From the NCBI GenBank assembly GCA_905221605.1, contig CAJNDS010002320.1:389440-453439 (forward strand): DNA of 64,000 bases, written 5' to 3'. The translations under genes were made by a program, and so were the position numbers. Source of the stretch: Symbiodinium natans. Lineage: Eukaryota; Sar; Dinophyceae; Suessiales; Symbiodiniaceae. Positions 10,301-22,300 of this stretch are shown here, in pieces (the first letter of the stretch is position 1; each line of letters opens with the position of its first letter). Below the pieces are notes generated by a model that worked only from the letters and a program-made list of their open reading frames with translations, made no database searches and was not told the DNA's origin.

Positions 10301-13300
10301 CTGAACCCCGAGCCTTGAAGACCCTGTCAACCACCCAAGGCCCCAAACCCTAAGATCAGGCATCCGGCATGCTCAGGGTTTCGAGGCTCAGGGACTCAGG
10401 GGCCCTGACCCCTGAACTCGGCTTAGGGTTTAGGGTTTAGGGTTTAGGGTTTAGGGCTTAGGGTTTAGGGTTTAGGGTTTAGGGTTTAGGGTTTGGGGTT
10501 TGGGGTTTGGGGTTTGGGGTTTGGGGTTTGGGGTTTAGGGTTTTAGGGCTCAGTCCTGCCAATGCCCTGCTGGGAGATCCATTTGGTGGCATCTGGGATC
10601 GGCCGCCGCCCTCGTTGTGGGCATTGACTTCTTCGAGTGGCTTGGCGAAGGAAACCCTGAGCATAGAGCCCCAAAGCCCTAAACCCTGAGCCTTAAACCC
10701 TAGCTCTAAACCCTAAACCCTAAACCCTAAACCCTGAACCTAAGGCCTCTAAGCTTAAAGATCCCCAACGCCCGCAAGCCCTCCATCCGACTCGGAGTCC
10801 CCAACAAGGCAAAGAGCGGAGTCGAGCAGCCACACCAAGTCCTTGAACTTTAGGGTTTAGGGTTTAGGGTTTAGGGTTTAGGGTTTAGGGTTTAGGGTTT
10901 AGGGTTTAGGGTTTAGGGTTTAGTGTTTGGGGTTTAGGGTTTAGGGTTTAGGGTTTAGGGTTAACCCCCAAATCCCACGCCGTTAGCCCCATAGCCCTAG
11001 AACCTTGAATGAGCCCTAAAACCCTGAAACCCTAAAGCATGAAAATGCCTGACAAGCCCTTTTGAGGCGTTGAGCGTGCTGCTGACGAATTTCTGCACTG
11101 TGCCCTCAAATCGTGCCTGGAAGGAGTTTCAGGTTTAGGGTGCCTCTACAAGCCAAACCGTAAACTCCTAAACCCCAAAGCCCCAAAGCCCCCAAAACCC
11201 CAAAACCCAAACCCCAAACCCTAAACTTCCGAACCCCAAACCCCAAACTTCAGACCCCCTCCAAACCCTTCAAACCCCCCAAGTCTTTGCTGATGCCTGG
11301 GTGGTCTAAACCCTAAACCCTAAACCCTAAACCCTAAACCCTAAACCCTAAACCCTAAACCCTAAACCCTGAACCCTGAACCCTGAACCCTGAACCCTAA
11401 ACCCTAAACCCTAAACCCTAAACCTGCCCCTAAGCCACCCGCAAGCAACCCCACTCAGGTGGGCCTATCACCTTATGGGTCACGAGGCGCCCCTCCCCCA
11501 CCCCCCCTCCGGAGGAAATGGGGTTGAGAGCTTAGAGATTAGGGGTTTAGGGTTTAGGGCTTAGGGCTTAGGGCTTAGGGCTTAGGGTTTAGGGTGGTTG
11601 GTTGTTTAGGGTTGTTTAGGGTTTAGGGTTTAGGCTTAAGGGTTTACGTTTAGGGTCGGGTTTGTAGGGTTTGTCGGGTTTGCAGGGGTTTGGATCGGGT
11701 GTTCAGCCTGTATTAGACGTCAAGACTGGATAGTAGATTGCTTCCCAACTGTACCCAGCCGTACTACTGCTCTGGGTAGCACGTCGTTCCTCAGAAGCCT
11801 TAAGCCATGTCTGGTGAACCAACCCCCCGAAACCCCAAGCACTAAGCCCTAAGCCCCAAAACCTAAAGCAGAGCTGGTTTTGGATGTGCTGGTCTTGCAG
11901 TGTTCGGGTTGGGATTGGAAGGTGGCGCGGGTGGCGAGGTCAAAAACTAATGGGTATAAGGAGGGACCTCAATTTTCTTCCCCCATATATATCCAGGGAC
12001 CCTTAAGGCCTTAAGGTGTGTACCTTGCATACTCCCTTTGTCCCTTAGTAGCCCATAAATCGCCCAAAGGGTCGCTCCTTTAATTTCCTGAAGCAAACGA
12101 CAACCCCTCTTCTCCCTGTAAGCATTCACTGGCCTTCCTTCCCACAAGGAATCAGGAGTGACGCATAGTCGCTTCTTGAACTTTCCAGAAAGCTACCGAA
12201 ACCCTAAACCCTAAACCCTAAACCCTAAACCCCAAACCCTAAACCCTAAATCCCAAGCCCAAAGCCGGCTTCAATGCTCCGCGAGATTCCCTCCATGTGG
12301 AAGCAGCACAAGAGCCACCACAGGCTCCCGACTTCTCGGGCAATCTAGAGCTGCAAGGGCTTACGGTTTGGGGTTTTTTGGTTTGGGGTTTCGGGTTTAG
12401 GGTTTAGGGTTGGGAGTTTAGGGTTTAGGGCTTGGGGAACCCTTGTAAAAGGTTTTAGGAGTTTTGGGATTTGCTCTCAGGCACAAGCTTCCAACGTGCC
12501 AAAGTTTGTTGTTCGATGTTGGTTCCGCATGTTGTGACTTCGGCTTCCAAAGCACCCTTGCCCTACCTTCCTAGGTATCTATCCCTGAACCCTAAACCCT
12601 AAAGCCTAAACCCCTAAACCCTAAACCGTAAACCCTGAGCCACCTGCGCAAACGCTGAAGTCCACATTGTAAATGGTCGCCTTGAAACCCAAACTCCACT
12701 CAGCCTTAACAGCATTCGTATTGAATTTGTAGTACAGTAGTGGTGGTGGTGGTGCTGGTGGTGCTGGTGGTGCTGGTGGTGCTGGTGGTGGTCGTCGTCG
12801 TAGTAGCAGCAGCAGCAGTAGTACTAGTACTAGTATGTACTACGTAGTAGTACCAATACTCGTACTTGCTTGAATGTTTTGAGTTGTTCGTTGTATCATG
12901 AGCCTGAAAAAACACATCCCCTAAACCTGCTATTTCTTGGCTTGGCGAGGTTATGGGGACTTGTGTCTCTCTGTAAACCCCCATATAGTATACGATACAA
13001 CCAACCTTTAAGGCAGTTTAGAGAGAACCTACTTCCCCAAATCCCCACAAAGAACCAGGACGCAATCCTTCACAGGGGATTCGCCGAAGGTCTTCGAGGG
13101 TCCCAAGCCCAATCATGTTCTTAGGGCTTCAGTCAGGTTCTTCGATCCTTCTAGCCCCCTGAACAGCTACACCCTAAAAACTAAACCTCAACCCCATGAG
13201 CTCTTGCGCAGACGTCTGCGCTCCCACCCCTAAGCCCCTAAACCCCTAAACCCCTAAACCCTAAACCCTACACCCTAAACCCTAAATCCTAAACCCCACA

Positions 13301-16300
13301 CGGCCAACGCTGGCAGAGGTTCTTCAATCCGACGCCGTTCTCGGCTGGGAGCTTGGATTCAAGCTTTTGCTGTTGTCGCGTGCTGGGCCCGACATACCCG
13401 GAAATCCGAAGCATAGTTATTCCGGGTTTAGGGTTTAGGGCTTTATAGGGTTTAGGGTTTAGGGTTTAGAGCTTCTGGGACCCGGAAATCAGAAGAATGT
13501 AAGTTCCTCCCTTGTATGGGGTTCACGAAAACAGGGGACCCTAAAATAGACCCTTGAAAAGTAGGGATCCCCTTATGATAAGGACCCCAATCAGGTACCC
13601 CTAATATCGTAAACTCCCATGTTAGAATTTTGATATTCTCCTAGGGCCCAGAGTAGGCCCTTAATCCCCTTTTTGTGGGGTGTAGGTTCCCTTGTAAGCC
13701 TCTTTAAACCCAAAAGGGCACCCTGTTGATTCCTGGGTTACTCCCGGGTCTAGTCTCTATGAGATGATGATCATATGCGCTACGCAAAATGCACATTCCA
13801 AGCAAGCAGGCAGCAGAGTTTGTCAGGCACAGTAGGTACATGAGCATCGCATGCTCTCTTAGGGGTTATGCTGTTTGCAGAAGAAATCTTTATTCCCTCT
13901 GGCATGGAAGTGCCTTCAACACGAAGAATGCCTACATGACGTTTGTCACGACTTCAGGCCCTAGACCCCTAAGCCCTAAACCCCTCATGCCCTGTGAGCC
14001 CTATGCGCCCTATAAGGCCCACAAGGCCTAGAAATTGGTGAGGTCATTGCTGACGAAGCAGTGGACCAGCTCATGCGAACTGCCCCGATGCTGCTGTCGG
14101 CCACGAGGTTGCATTTCTTTTTGCAGAGTTTGGGGTTCAGTTTGTATAGTTCAGGGTTTGCGGCTTGGGGTTTAGGTGCTCGGCTTCGTCGAAGAATCTG
14201 GAGTGTTAGCGGTTACCCTAAACCCTAAATCCTACATGGGTTTTGAGGTCGTGGGTCACAGTTCGCAGATGCCCAGAGTGCACCACACCAGGAGCCCACT
14301 TTTGAACTTAGATTAAGCTACCATAGTGAGTGCACCAGCTTTTGCTGCGTGTCCATAATCTTGCGGTGGCTCCAGACATAAGTTAGGGTTTCAGGGTTCC
14401 CACATGTCTCGTAAACCTCCAAGTTCCTCGACCCCAACGCAGCCTGCATCCAAGATCTTCCTGCCCATCAACATGGACGTCCTCTTCGGCATCTTGCACG
14501 AAAGATCTGCCATCAGAAGACCTTAAAAAGTCCTAAACCCTAAACCCTAAACCCTAAACCCTAAACCCTAAACCCTAAACCCTAAACCCTAAAACCCCAG
14601 ACCCCAAGATTTAGGGCTTCCGGTTTTGGCCTTTTTTGGGGTTCGGGGTTCGGGCCGAGCCTTGAGGGCAACCTGAAGCGAAGCCTAAGCCCCTGCAGCT
14701 CTGGGTTTAGGGTTTAGGGTTTAGGGTTTAGGGTTTAGGGTTTGGGGTTTAGGGTTTAGGGTTTAGGGTTAGGGTTCAGCGGTTTGGGCCCTAAACCCCA
14801 AACCCTAAACCCTAGAACTAATCCTTGACATCCCCCACCTTGAAACCCACAACGATTCTCAGGCATGTTTGCCGTGATGTTCTACGCGTATGGCGTCTAC
14901 CTCCACTCGGGCCGCGCCCTTATCCCACCATCGGGAATTCGGTGGGTTTCGGGGTTTAGGGTTTAGGGTTTGGGGTTTAGGGTTTGGGGTTTGGGGTTTA
15001 GGGTTTGGGGTTTAGGGTTTGGGGTTTAGGGTTAGGGCCTTTAGGGTCTAGTTTGCCTCATATGCTTCCCATACACCCCAAATCACGAGCCCAGCTTTCC
15101 TCTGCCCAACGGCCCTAAACCCTACGACCCCACTTAAAGGCCCTCTTTCGCCAAATCAAGGGAGCAGGGCACATCCCTCTCCGAAGTCCCCCTCCGAAGT
15201 CTTCTGGTGTATAGGCTGTTTAGGGTTTAGGGTGTACCCTAACCCTTAAACCCTTACATGTCTATTCAGGGTATTTTTGCTACAATGGCAAGACTGTCAG
15301 GGTTTAGGGTTTAGGGTTTTTAGGGTTTAGGGTTTAGAGGTTAGGGTTCAGGGTTTAGGGTTTATAAGGGTTTAGGGTTTAGGGTCAGAGAGTTAGCTGG
15401 CCTCATCCCGCCTGTTTCAGGATTTGTCGTTGTTCTTGGGGTATTGCAGGGGCTCAGGCTCGACATCACAGAAATCAAGCCCTGCTATAGAATTTAAGGC
15501 CTGGCACCCCTTGCACCTTTTTCAATAGGGAGCCGTGAGCCGCAGGATCACCGTAGCAGAATCGGAACTGCCGGCATGTGCTCGCAGAAAGCCTGGAAAA
15601 ATGAGATTCCTATAATTGACTTTACAATCACGAAGCCCGAAGCCCTCACCCCTTGAGTCGATCATGTGGGGCCTTTGCTCTGCTACTGTACCGGGATACA
15701 CGACCATATAGTTTGGTCTATATTTTACTTTGAAGACGACAAGCCCAGAGGTCTCGAAACCTACATGACTACGCCAATTCAAACCTTAAGGATCTGAAGC
15801 AACAGTCTAAAGGCTTGTAGTTTTTAAGTGGCTTATATTTTCTGTATTCATTTTATAGGATTTAGTTTTTTTTTTCACTCGGCTCGTTGTCCCTATAGCG
15901 CGCACCAGTCAGGCCATGGAGGCATACTCAATCCCATATGGTTTTTCATCACATAGCAGTGTGTAGTTCATACACCATGCATTCGTTCAGGCCCAAATGC
16001 CACAAAACCGCAGGATTTTAAGGGTCATTTCGAAACGTCGCTTAAATTAGGGGTCATTTCGAAACGTAACCAAAGCGAGATTTAGAGGACATTTCGTCCA
16101 CAAGGTAAGCCCTACCTGGAGCCTTCAAATGACGTGAAAAAACAGCCTTTCCATGAAAACAGCCTTTTTCAAGACATGGACCCAAAAACAGCCCGCAAGG
16201 CGGAATTTGGCTAGGCAGCCGACAAAAAGGCTACTTTGAAATTTGTGACGGTGTTCAACTCGAGGACCTTCCATTTCTACGTTTTCTGCGGATTCTTGCT

Positions 16301-19300
16301 TGTTGAAGAAACGGAAGCCTGAAGCCACAAGCAGGAACCCTGAATTTGCAAATTCGAACGACACGCAAACCTGAAGCCAAGCCTGAAGGAAAAGGCGGAA
16401 ATGGCCGGAAAAAAGGCGGAATTTGCCGGAGTTCAGTTCTTGTCTCGCTGAAACAGTTGAGAACCCTGACCTGTAGCTCACATCGTCACGACATCAGAAG
16501 CAAACCTCTGGTCGACACGCGCTACGCAGAAGGAACCCTGAAGCATTTTGTCGCTTTGCATTTGGGTGCGCGCGCCCTCACCAGGAAAAAGGCTGTTTTT
16601 GTTTGTCATGGCTGTTTTGTTCAAAAACGCTTGTTTTGGAGCATCTTGGCTGTTTTGGGTGCAAATTTGGCTTGTGGCCCATTTTTTCGCGTACACAGAA
16701 GGTCCAGGTAAATCCTAAACCCTAAACCCTAAACCTTAAACCCCAAACCCTAAAACCCAACCCGAAACCCTAAAGCCTAACCCCTAAACCTTAAACCCCA
16801 AACCCTTACCCCTAACCAGGTGAAGCTAGGACCGGGAGTAGGCCCTTTTTCCTTTTTGTTTAGGGTTGGGGTTCCCTTACAAATTCCCTTAAAAAGGGTA
16901 CCCTTTTTATTCCTAGGTTAGGTTAGGGTTTAGGGTTTAGGGTTTAGGATTTAGGGCTTAAATGGCTGGCGGAAGGCTACGAGCTCGCTTGGCCGGACGC
17001 GCATCATCCGCCGCTGCCTTGGCCCCCCCTGAGCCCCTGGTGGGTTCAGGGTTTAGGGTTTAGGGTTTAGGGTTTAGGGTTTAGGGTTTAGGGCTTAGGG
17101 CTTAGGGCTTGGGGCAGTTTAGGGGTTCAGGTGCTTCAGGGCTTCGAGGGGTTCAGGGTTTCTCAGGCTTGAGGAATCAGAGCTTTCAGGTCTTATAGTG
17201 ATCATGGGGACGGCACCTTTTAAAGGGATCTTCAGGGGGTCTAAGGGTTGCAGAGGGTGGGAGATGAGGGGCCTGCAACCTGCTCGTATGAAAGTCAATT
17301 TTGTTTTAAGGCCCTAAAACCTAAACCCTAAACCCTAAACCCTAAACCCGTGTTAGGGTTTAGGGACTAGCGGGTTTAGGGTTTGAGTGTTTAGAGCTGA
17401 TGAGATTGACCGGGGTTTCGGGCACTGGGGGTTCTGGTCGTTTTTTGTTGGCTGGGCGCTCTGGGCATATATGAATCAGGCAGGGTTTAAATTTCTTGTA
17501 CCCCCAGAAGGACGCCCAAGGTATACACTCACCAATGCTAAAAAGGAACCAGGAATATGAACCCTACTTCGTATGTCTCTATCCGTGAAAGCAACCTGTT
17601 GACCATGGCTATCATGAGCATGGGACATTTTGACGTAGTGGAGTTTCCCGCTGCCTGAGTTTTGTGATGTTGCCATACATCTGTCAACTTACCCCAAGAA
17701 GCACGCATTTCAGGATGCAAGAGTTATGCTAAGTTCCCAAGACAATGTGCACAGCCCTTAGGGTGCTCGTGTCCCGCCCTACCCCATGCCCTTCTGGTGG
17801 CCATTGGGGCTGATCATGTCCGCGTGCTCTGCTTCCTGTAGACCCAGGCCTAAACGCAACGCGCGCAGCTTCGACTGCGGACGGATGGAACGCTGCTAAG
17901 CGGGTGTGGGAGATCCTTAGCGCAGTGTCGAGCACAGGCGCGCTCGCGTTTGGGTGATGCTGGAAGCCTTGGTGATGCATGCCAGGTGGAGCGCGGATCT
18001 CAGGCCGGGTTTGCGTAGCCGGCGTAGCCGGCCCACTGCCGGGGACTTTCCACCCTGGTGGGTTGGACATGCGGCGCTTGTTGAGGCTGGGCGTGGCGAC
18101 CTTGTAGAAGCTTCTTTGCATGCCGCAAAAGGGGTGGTCAGAGGTCAGGTGTTCTTGTGTCCGATCGCGCGACAAAGATTCGCTTGCGGACGGATGGAAC
18201 GCGGCTGGGGACGTCCTTTGTGCGGTGTCGAGCACGGGCGCGCTCGTGCTTGGGTGATGCTGGAAGCCTTGGTTGTATGCCAGGTGGAACGCGGATCTCT
18301 CAGGCCGAGTTTGCGTAGCCGGCCCACCGCCGGGGACGTCCACCCTCGTGGGTTGGACATGCTGCTCGGCAGCTGCGAGGATGGAAGGGGCATACTTGTA
18401 GAAGCTTCTTGGAATGCCAGTCGAGGGGCATGCAGAAGGAATGCGCACAGCCACGCGCCCGTGGGCACAGGCATATATATCCGACAGGGTTGTCCTTGGC
18501 GCGGTGTCGAGCACGGGCGCGCTTGCGTTTGGGTGATGCTGGAAGCCCTGGTTATGTGCCAGGCGGAGTGCAGATCTCAGGCCGGGTTTGCGTAGCCGGC
18601 CCACTGCCGGGGACTTCCGCCGGACATGCGTCATTTGCTGAGGGTGGCCTGTTAAAGCGATGCAATCTCGCGACAAAGCTTCGCTTGCGGACTGATGGAG
18701 CGCTGCTAGAGGGGTGGGGGAGGTCCTTGGTGCTGTGTCGAGCACGGGCGCGCTTGCGTTTGGGTGATGCTGGAAGCCTTGCATGGTTATAATTATGCCA
18801 GATGGAATGCAGATCTCTGGTGAATGTGGCCCGTGCTCGGTTGCGATGCGAGGCGGCCGGCACGCATAAGTTTCCTGAAGTGCCGGTAAAGGCGGGTGCA
18901 ACACTGTGCACAGCCCTTAAGGTGCACGCGCCCTTGGGCGCTGGGGCAGGTTATATCTTGTCCGCGCGTTGCAGGTTATATCGCCCAACAAAAACCCGTT
19001 GCTTCGCTTGCGGGCGGATGGAACACTACTAGTGGGGCGGGGGATGAATGTTCTTGGCGCGGTGTCGAGCACGGGCGCGCTCGCGTTTGGGTGATGCTGG
19101 AAGCCTTGGTTTTATGCTAGGTGGAAAGCGGATCTCAGGCCGAGTTTGCGTAGCCGGCCCACCGCCGGGGACTTCCACCTTGTGGCGGAGTGGACGTGCG
19201 GCATTTGCTTTGCAGCTGCGAGGGTGGCCGGGGCGTACTTGTAGAAGCTTCTTGGCATGCCATTCGCGGGGGATGCTGAAGATAATGTGCACAGCCCTTA

Positions 19301-22300
19301 GGGCGCACGCGTCCCGCCCTACCCCATGCTCTTCTGGTGGGCATTGGGGCGGGTTGGGGGTGGGCATATCATGTCCGCACGCTGTGTTTACTACACTGGT
19401 TTTCTAAGTATCCCTTGGACATATGAGTTGGTCCCCACACGAAACTTTGTCGCAGCCTAAATGAGCTTCAAAACTTGGGTTTCCCAACTTCGCAAAAAGG
19501 CGAACTTTAAGATTTTTGCGCAGGGGTAGCGGACACCGCACGAAATCGCAGTTATGTCCCAAACCAGACCATGCGTTTAGGAGTTCTTGGCTCAGGATCA
19601 TCAACACCTCCTTCCAGCACTACCTGCACCACGCTGAGGGCGCCGCCTCTGGGATGGCATGGTGCTTGTGTTCAGGGTTTAGGCTTTAGGCGTTGAAGCC
19701 CAACACCTTGACACGCTTTTCTCGTAGAGTCTTGAACCCCTAACCCCCGAAGTGCGCAAAGCTTATGAAGACCGCTCCAGGTTTCGAGGCCGCCGGTCAG
19801 CCGGTCTATTTTGGGTTTAGGGTTTCGGGTTTAGGGTTTAGGTTTTTTCTTGGGTGTTCGCAGGCTGCCTCTTAAAGATTTGTCGGTGGCATAAACTCTT
19901 AAAACCCAAGGGCGAGCCGGCGAGCTTTTTTCATCTCAGAACGTTCAGCTTAAGCCTGTTTGTTCAAGGTCCTCTTTTCATGGGACTGATGCTAAAGTTT
20001 TAGAGTCTTTAGCTCCTTGGAATGCCAACCTCGTTTTGGCGGCCCACTCATCAGTTTAGGGTTTTGGTTTAGGGTTTCGGGACTAGGGTTTATGTTTAGG
20101 GCTGCCCTATCCCTGAGCACTGACAACCCCCTTCAAACTGCCACAGCCTAAAAGAAACTGGAAGATGCAAGTTATACTTGCGGAGTAGCTGGAGAGCAGG
20201 GTCCACAGACAGAAGAGTTGGGGTTTAGAGGTTCTCAAGTCTGTACGGTGCCATGTCATGTCTGTCCGAGGTTGGTAAACCGTATCACACGGGCTTCTTC
20301 GTCAAGGCATCTGCCTGACCGGGTTTAGGGTTTAGGGTTTACGGTTTAGGGTTTAGGGTTTAGGGTTTAGAGCTTAGGTTTTTGGGGTTTAAAGCTTGGG
20401 TTTGTAGGGGTCAGGAACCGCTCTCGGAGTCCTCCAATACCCCAATGCGAAATCGGGACTCTGAGGGTTTCGGGTCTACCTTAAAAACCCAAAGCCTGCT
20501 TTTTTGAAGGTTACCTAAGAATCCTATAAGGGGCTTCATAGGAAAAATCCGCCACAAACAAGTAGGTCCAAGTAGGTTTTGGGTTCTTAAGGTAGAGTTT
20601 AGGGCCTACTTGAAAGTTCATGGGCAACAGCGGTTCGGCTTCTCGCCTTACCTCTGAACCCCAGGACCCTTCAACAAGAGATTCATAGATTCGGCTTCTT
20701 CACCCCTCCAGGCTCACTGGCCTCCCGGCAAGGGTTTTGGGGTCTCGGAGCTTTAGGATTTAGGGGTTGAGGGCTTCGGGCCTAGGGTGATCTACTATTT
20801 GTTTAAGAATCCACCCAAAAAACAGAGGAAGATAAAGGGCAATATAGGGATGTTTAGGGGAATCTCGGGCCCAAAGTAGGCCCTTCGACCTTTAGGTTCC
20901 CTTTCAAGCCTCTTTAAGACCAAAAAAGGCATTTTGCTTCCAAGATTACAGGGTTTGGGGTTGAGGGTTTAGGGTTTAGGGTTTAGGGTTTAGGGTTTAG
21001 GGTTTAGGGTTTAGGGTTTAGGGTTTAGGGTTTAGGGTTTAGGGTTTAGGGTTTAGGGGCTCAGTGCAGGCCTGTGTCTAGTTGTATGGTCCTTCCAAAG
21101 GGTGCTGAAGTATGGGCCCTTGGGAAACAGGGTATATAAAGGGCGTATAAGGAGTCCACAGGACTTAACGATGGCAGTTATATGGTCCCAAGCCCTGCGT
21201 GCCTAAGCACTAAAGCCCGAATCCCCGAGACCCTTTTCACTCCAAACCCCCAATCGCTAAAACCTAAACCTCTAAACCCAAGACCCTTGCAGCCTAAGCC
21301 CTTTATACATATTACGAACTCTAGACTCGAAACCCTAAACCCGAAACTCTAAACCCTAAACCCGAAACGCGAGATTTGGGACCAAATCTTCGGTCTGGAC
21401 AGCACCGCCAAGTTGCTGGCCAGTGGAAAGCACCTGGCCCGCACATTGGGGATGAGGGTTTAGGGTTTAGGGTTTAGGGTTTAGGGCTCCAAGGGTTTAA
21501 GGTGCTCATAAGTGTGCAGCTGGTTAAAGAAGGGGCCTGAGGGCTTCAAGCTGTGATTTGTGTTTTTGGATGGCAGGGTGTGCGTTTGTAAGCCATATGA
21601 TATGGGGGGTCGAAAGAATCACTGACGGTATTCCCTGAAAGTCCCTATATAAGTATACTATAATGACCCCCTAAAACGGTATATTCTGAAAACGGTATAT
21701 TTTGAACCCAGGAAGTCCATGTACCTATGTGGTAGATACATGGGCCAAAAACGGGGTGCCGATACAGTAGCTTTCCTATACAGTAGCTTTTGGGCCCAAG
21801 CCTAAACTTTGTAGGTACATGGACCCTTAAGCCCGCTTGCCACAAGACTGCTTTGACCTTGCAGAGCAAGCGGGCTGGGGTTCAGGGTATAGGGTTTGGG
21901 GTTTGGGGTTTAGGGTTCGGGGTTTGGGGTTTGGGGTTTGGGGTTTAATTAATTAGGGTTTAGGGTTTGCGCGCTGGCCCTGCGGCCAGGGAGCATTTGG
22001 TTGATCCAAGTTACGGGCCCCTTTTTTGGTGGAGACGTCCTCAAACCCTCAAACCTTACATTCCCTCAAGCTCAAGCCCGAAAACCCCCCTAGACCCTAA
22101 ACCCTAAGCCCTAAAAACCCTCCAAACCTAAAAGCCCCAAAGACTCCAAAGTCCGTGCGCCAAAGCGTAGAGATCCCACAACCGGGTTTAGGGTTCAGGG
22201 TTTAGGGTTTATAGGGTTTAGGGTTTATAAGGTTCAGGGTTCAGGTTTAGGGTTCAGGGTTTAGGGTTTAGGGTTTAGGGTTTAGGGTTTTGGGAACCCA

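Noticed and set aside
16125-16481. 118-codon reverse ORF in the hydroxylase intron
   Set aside because: Overlaps a + ORF of similar length, shows no family resemblance, and lies in a region with inverted AAAACAGCC words.
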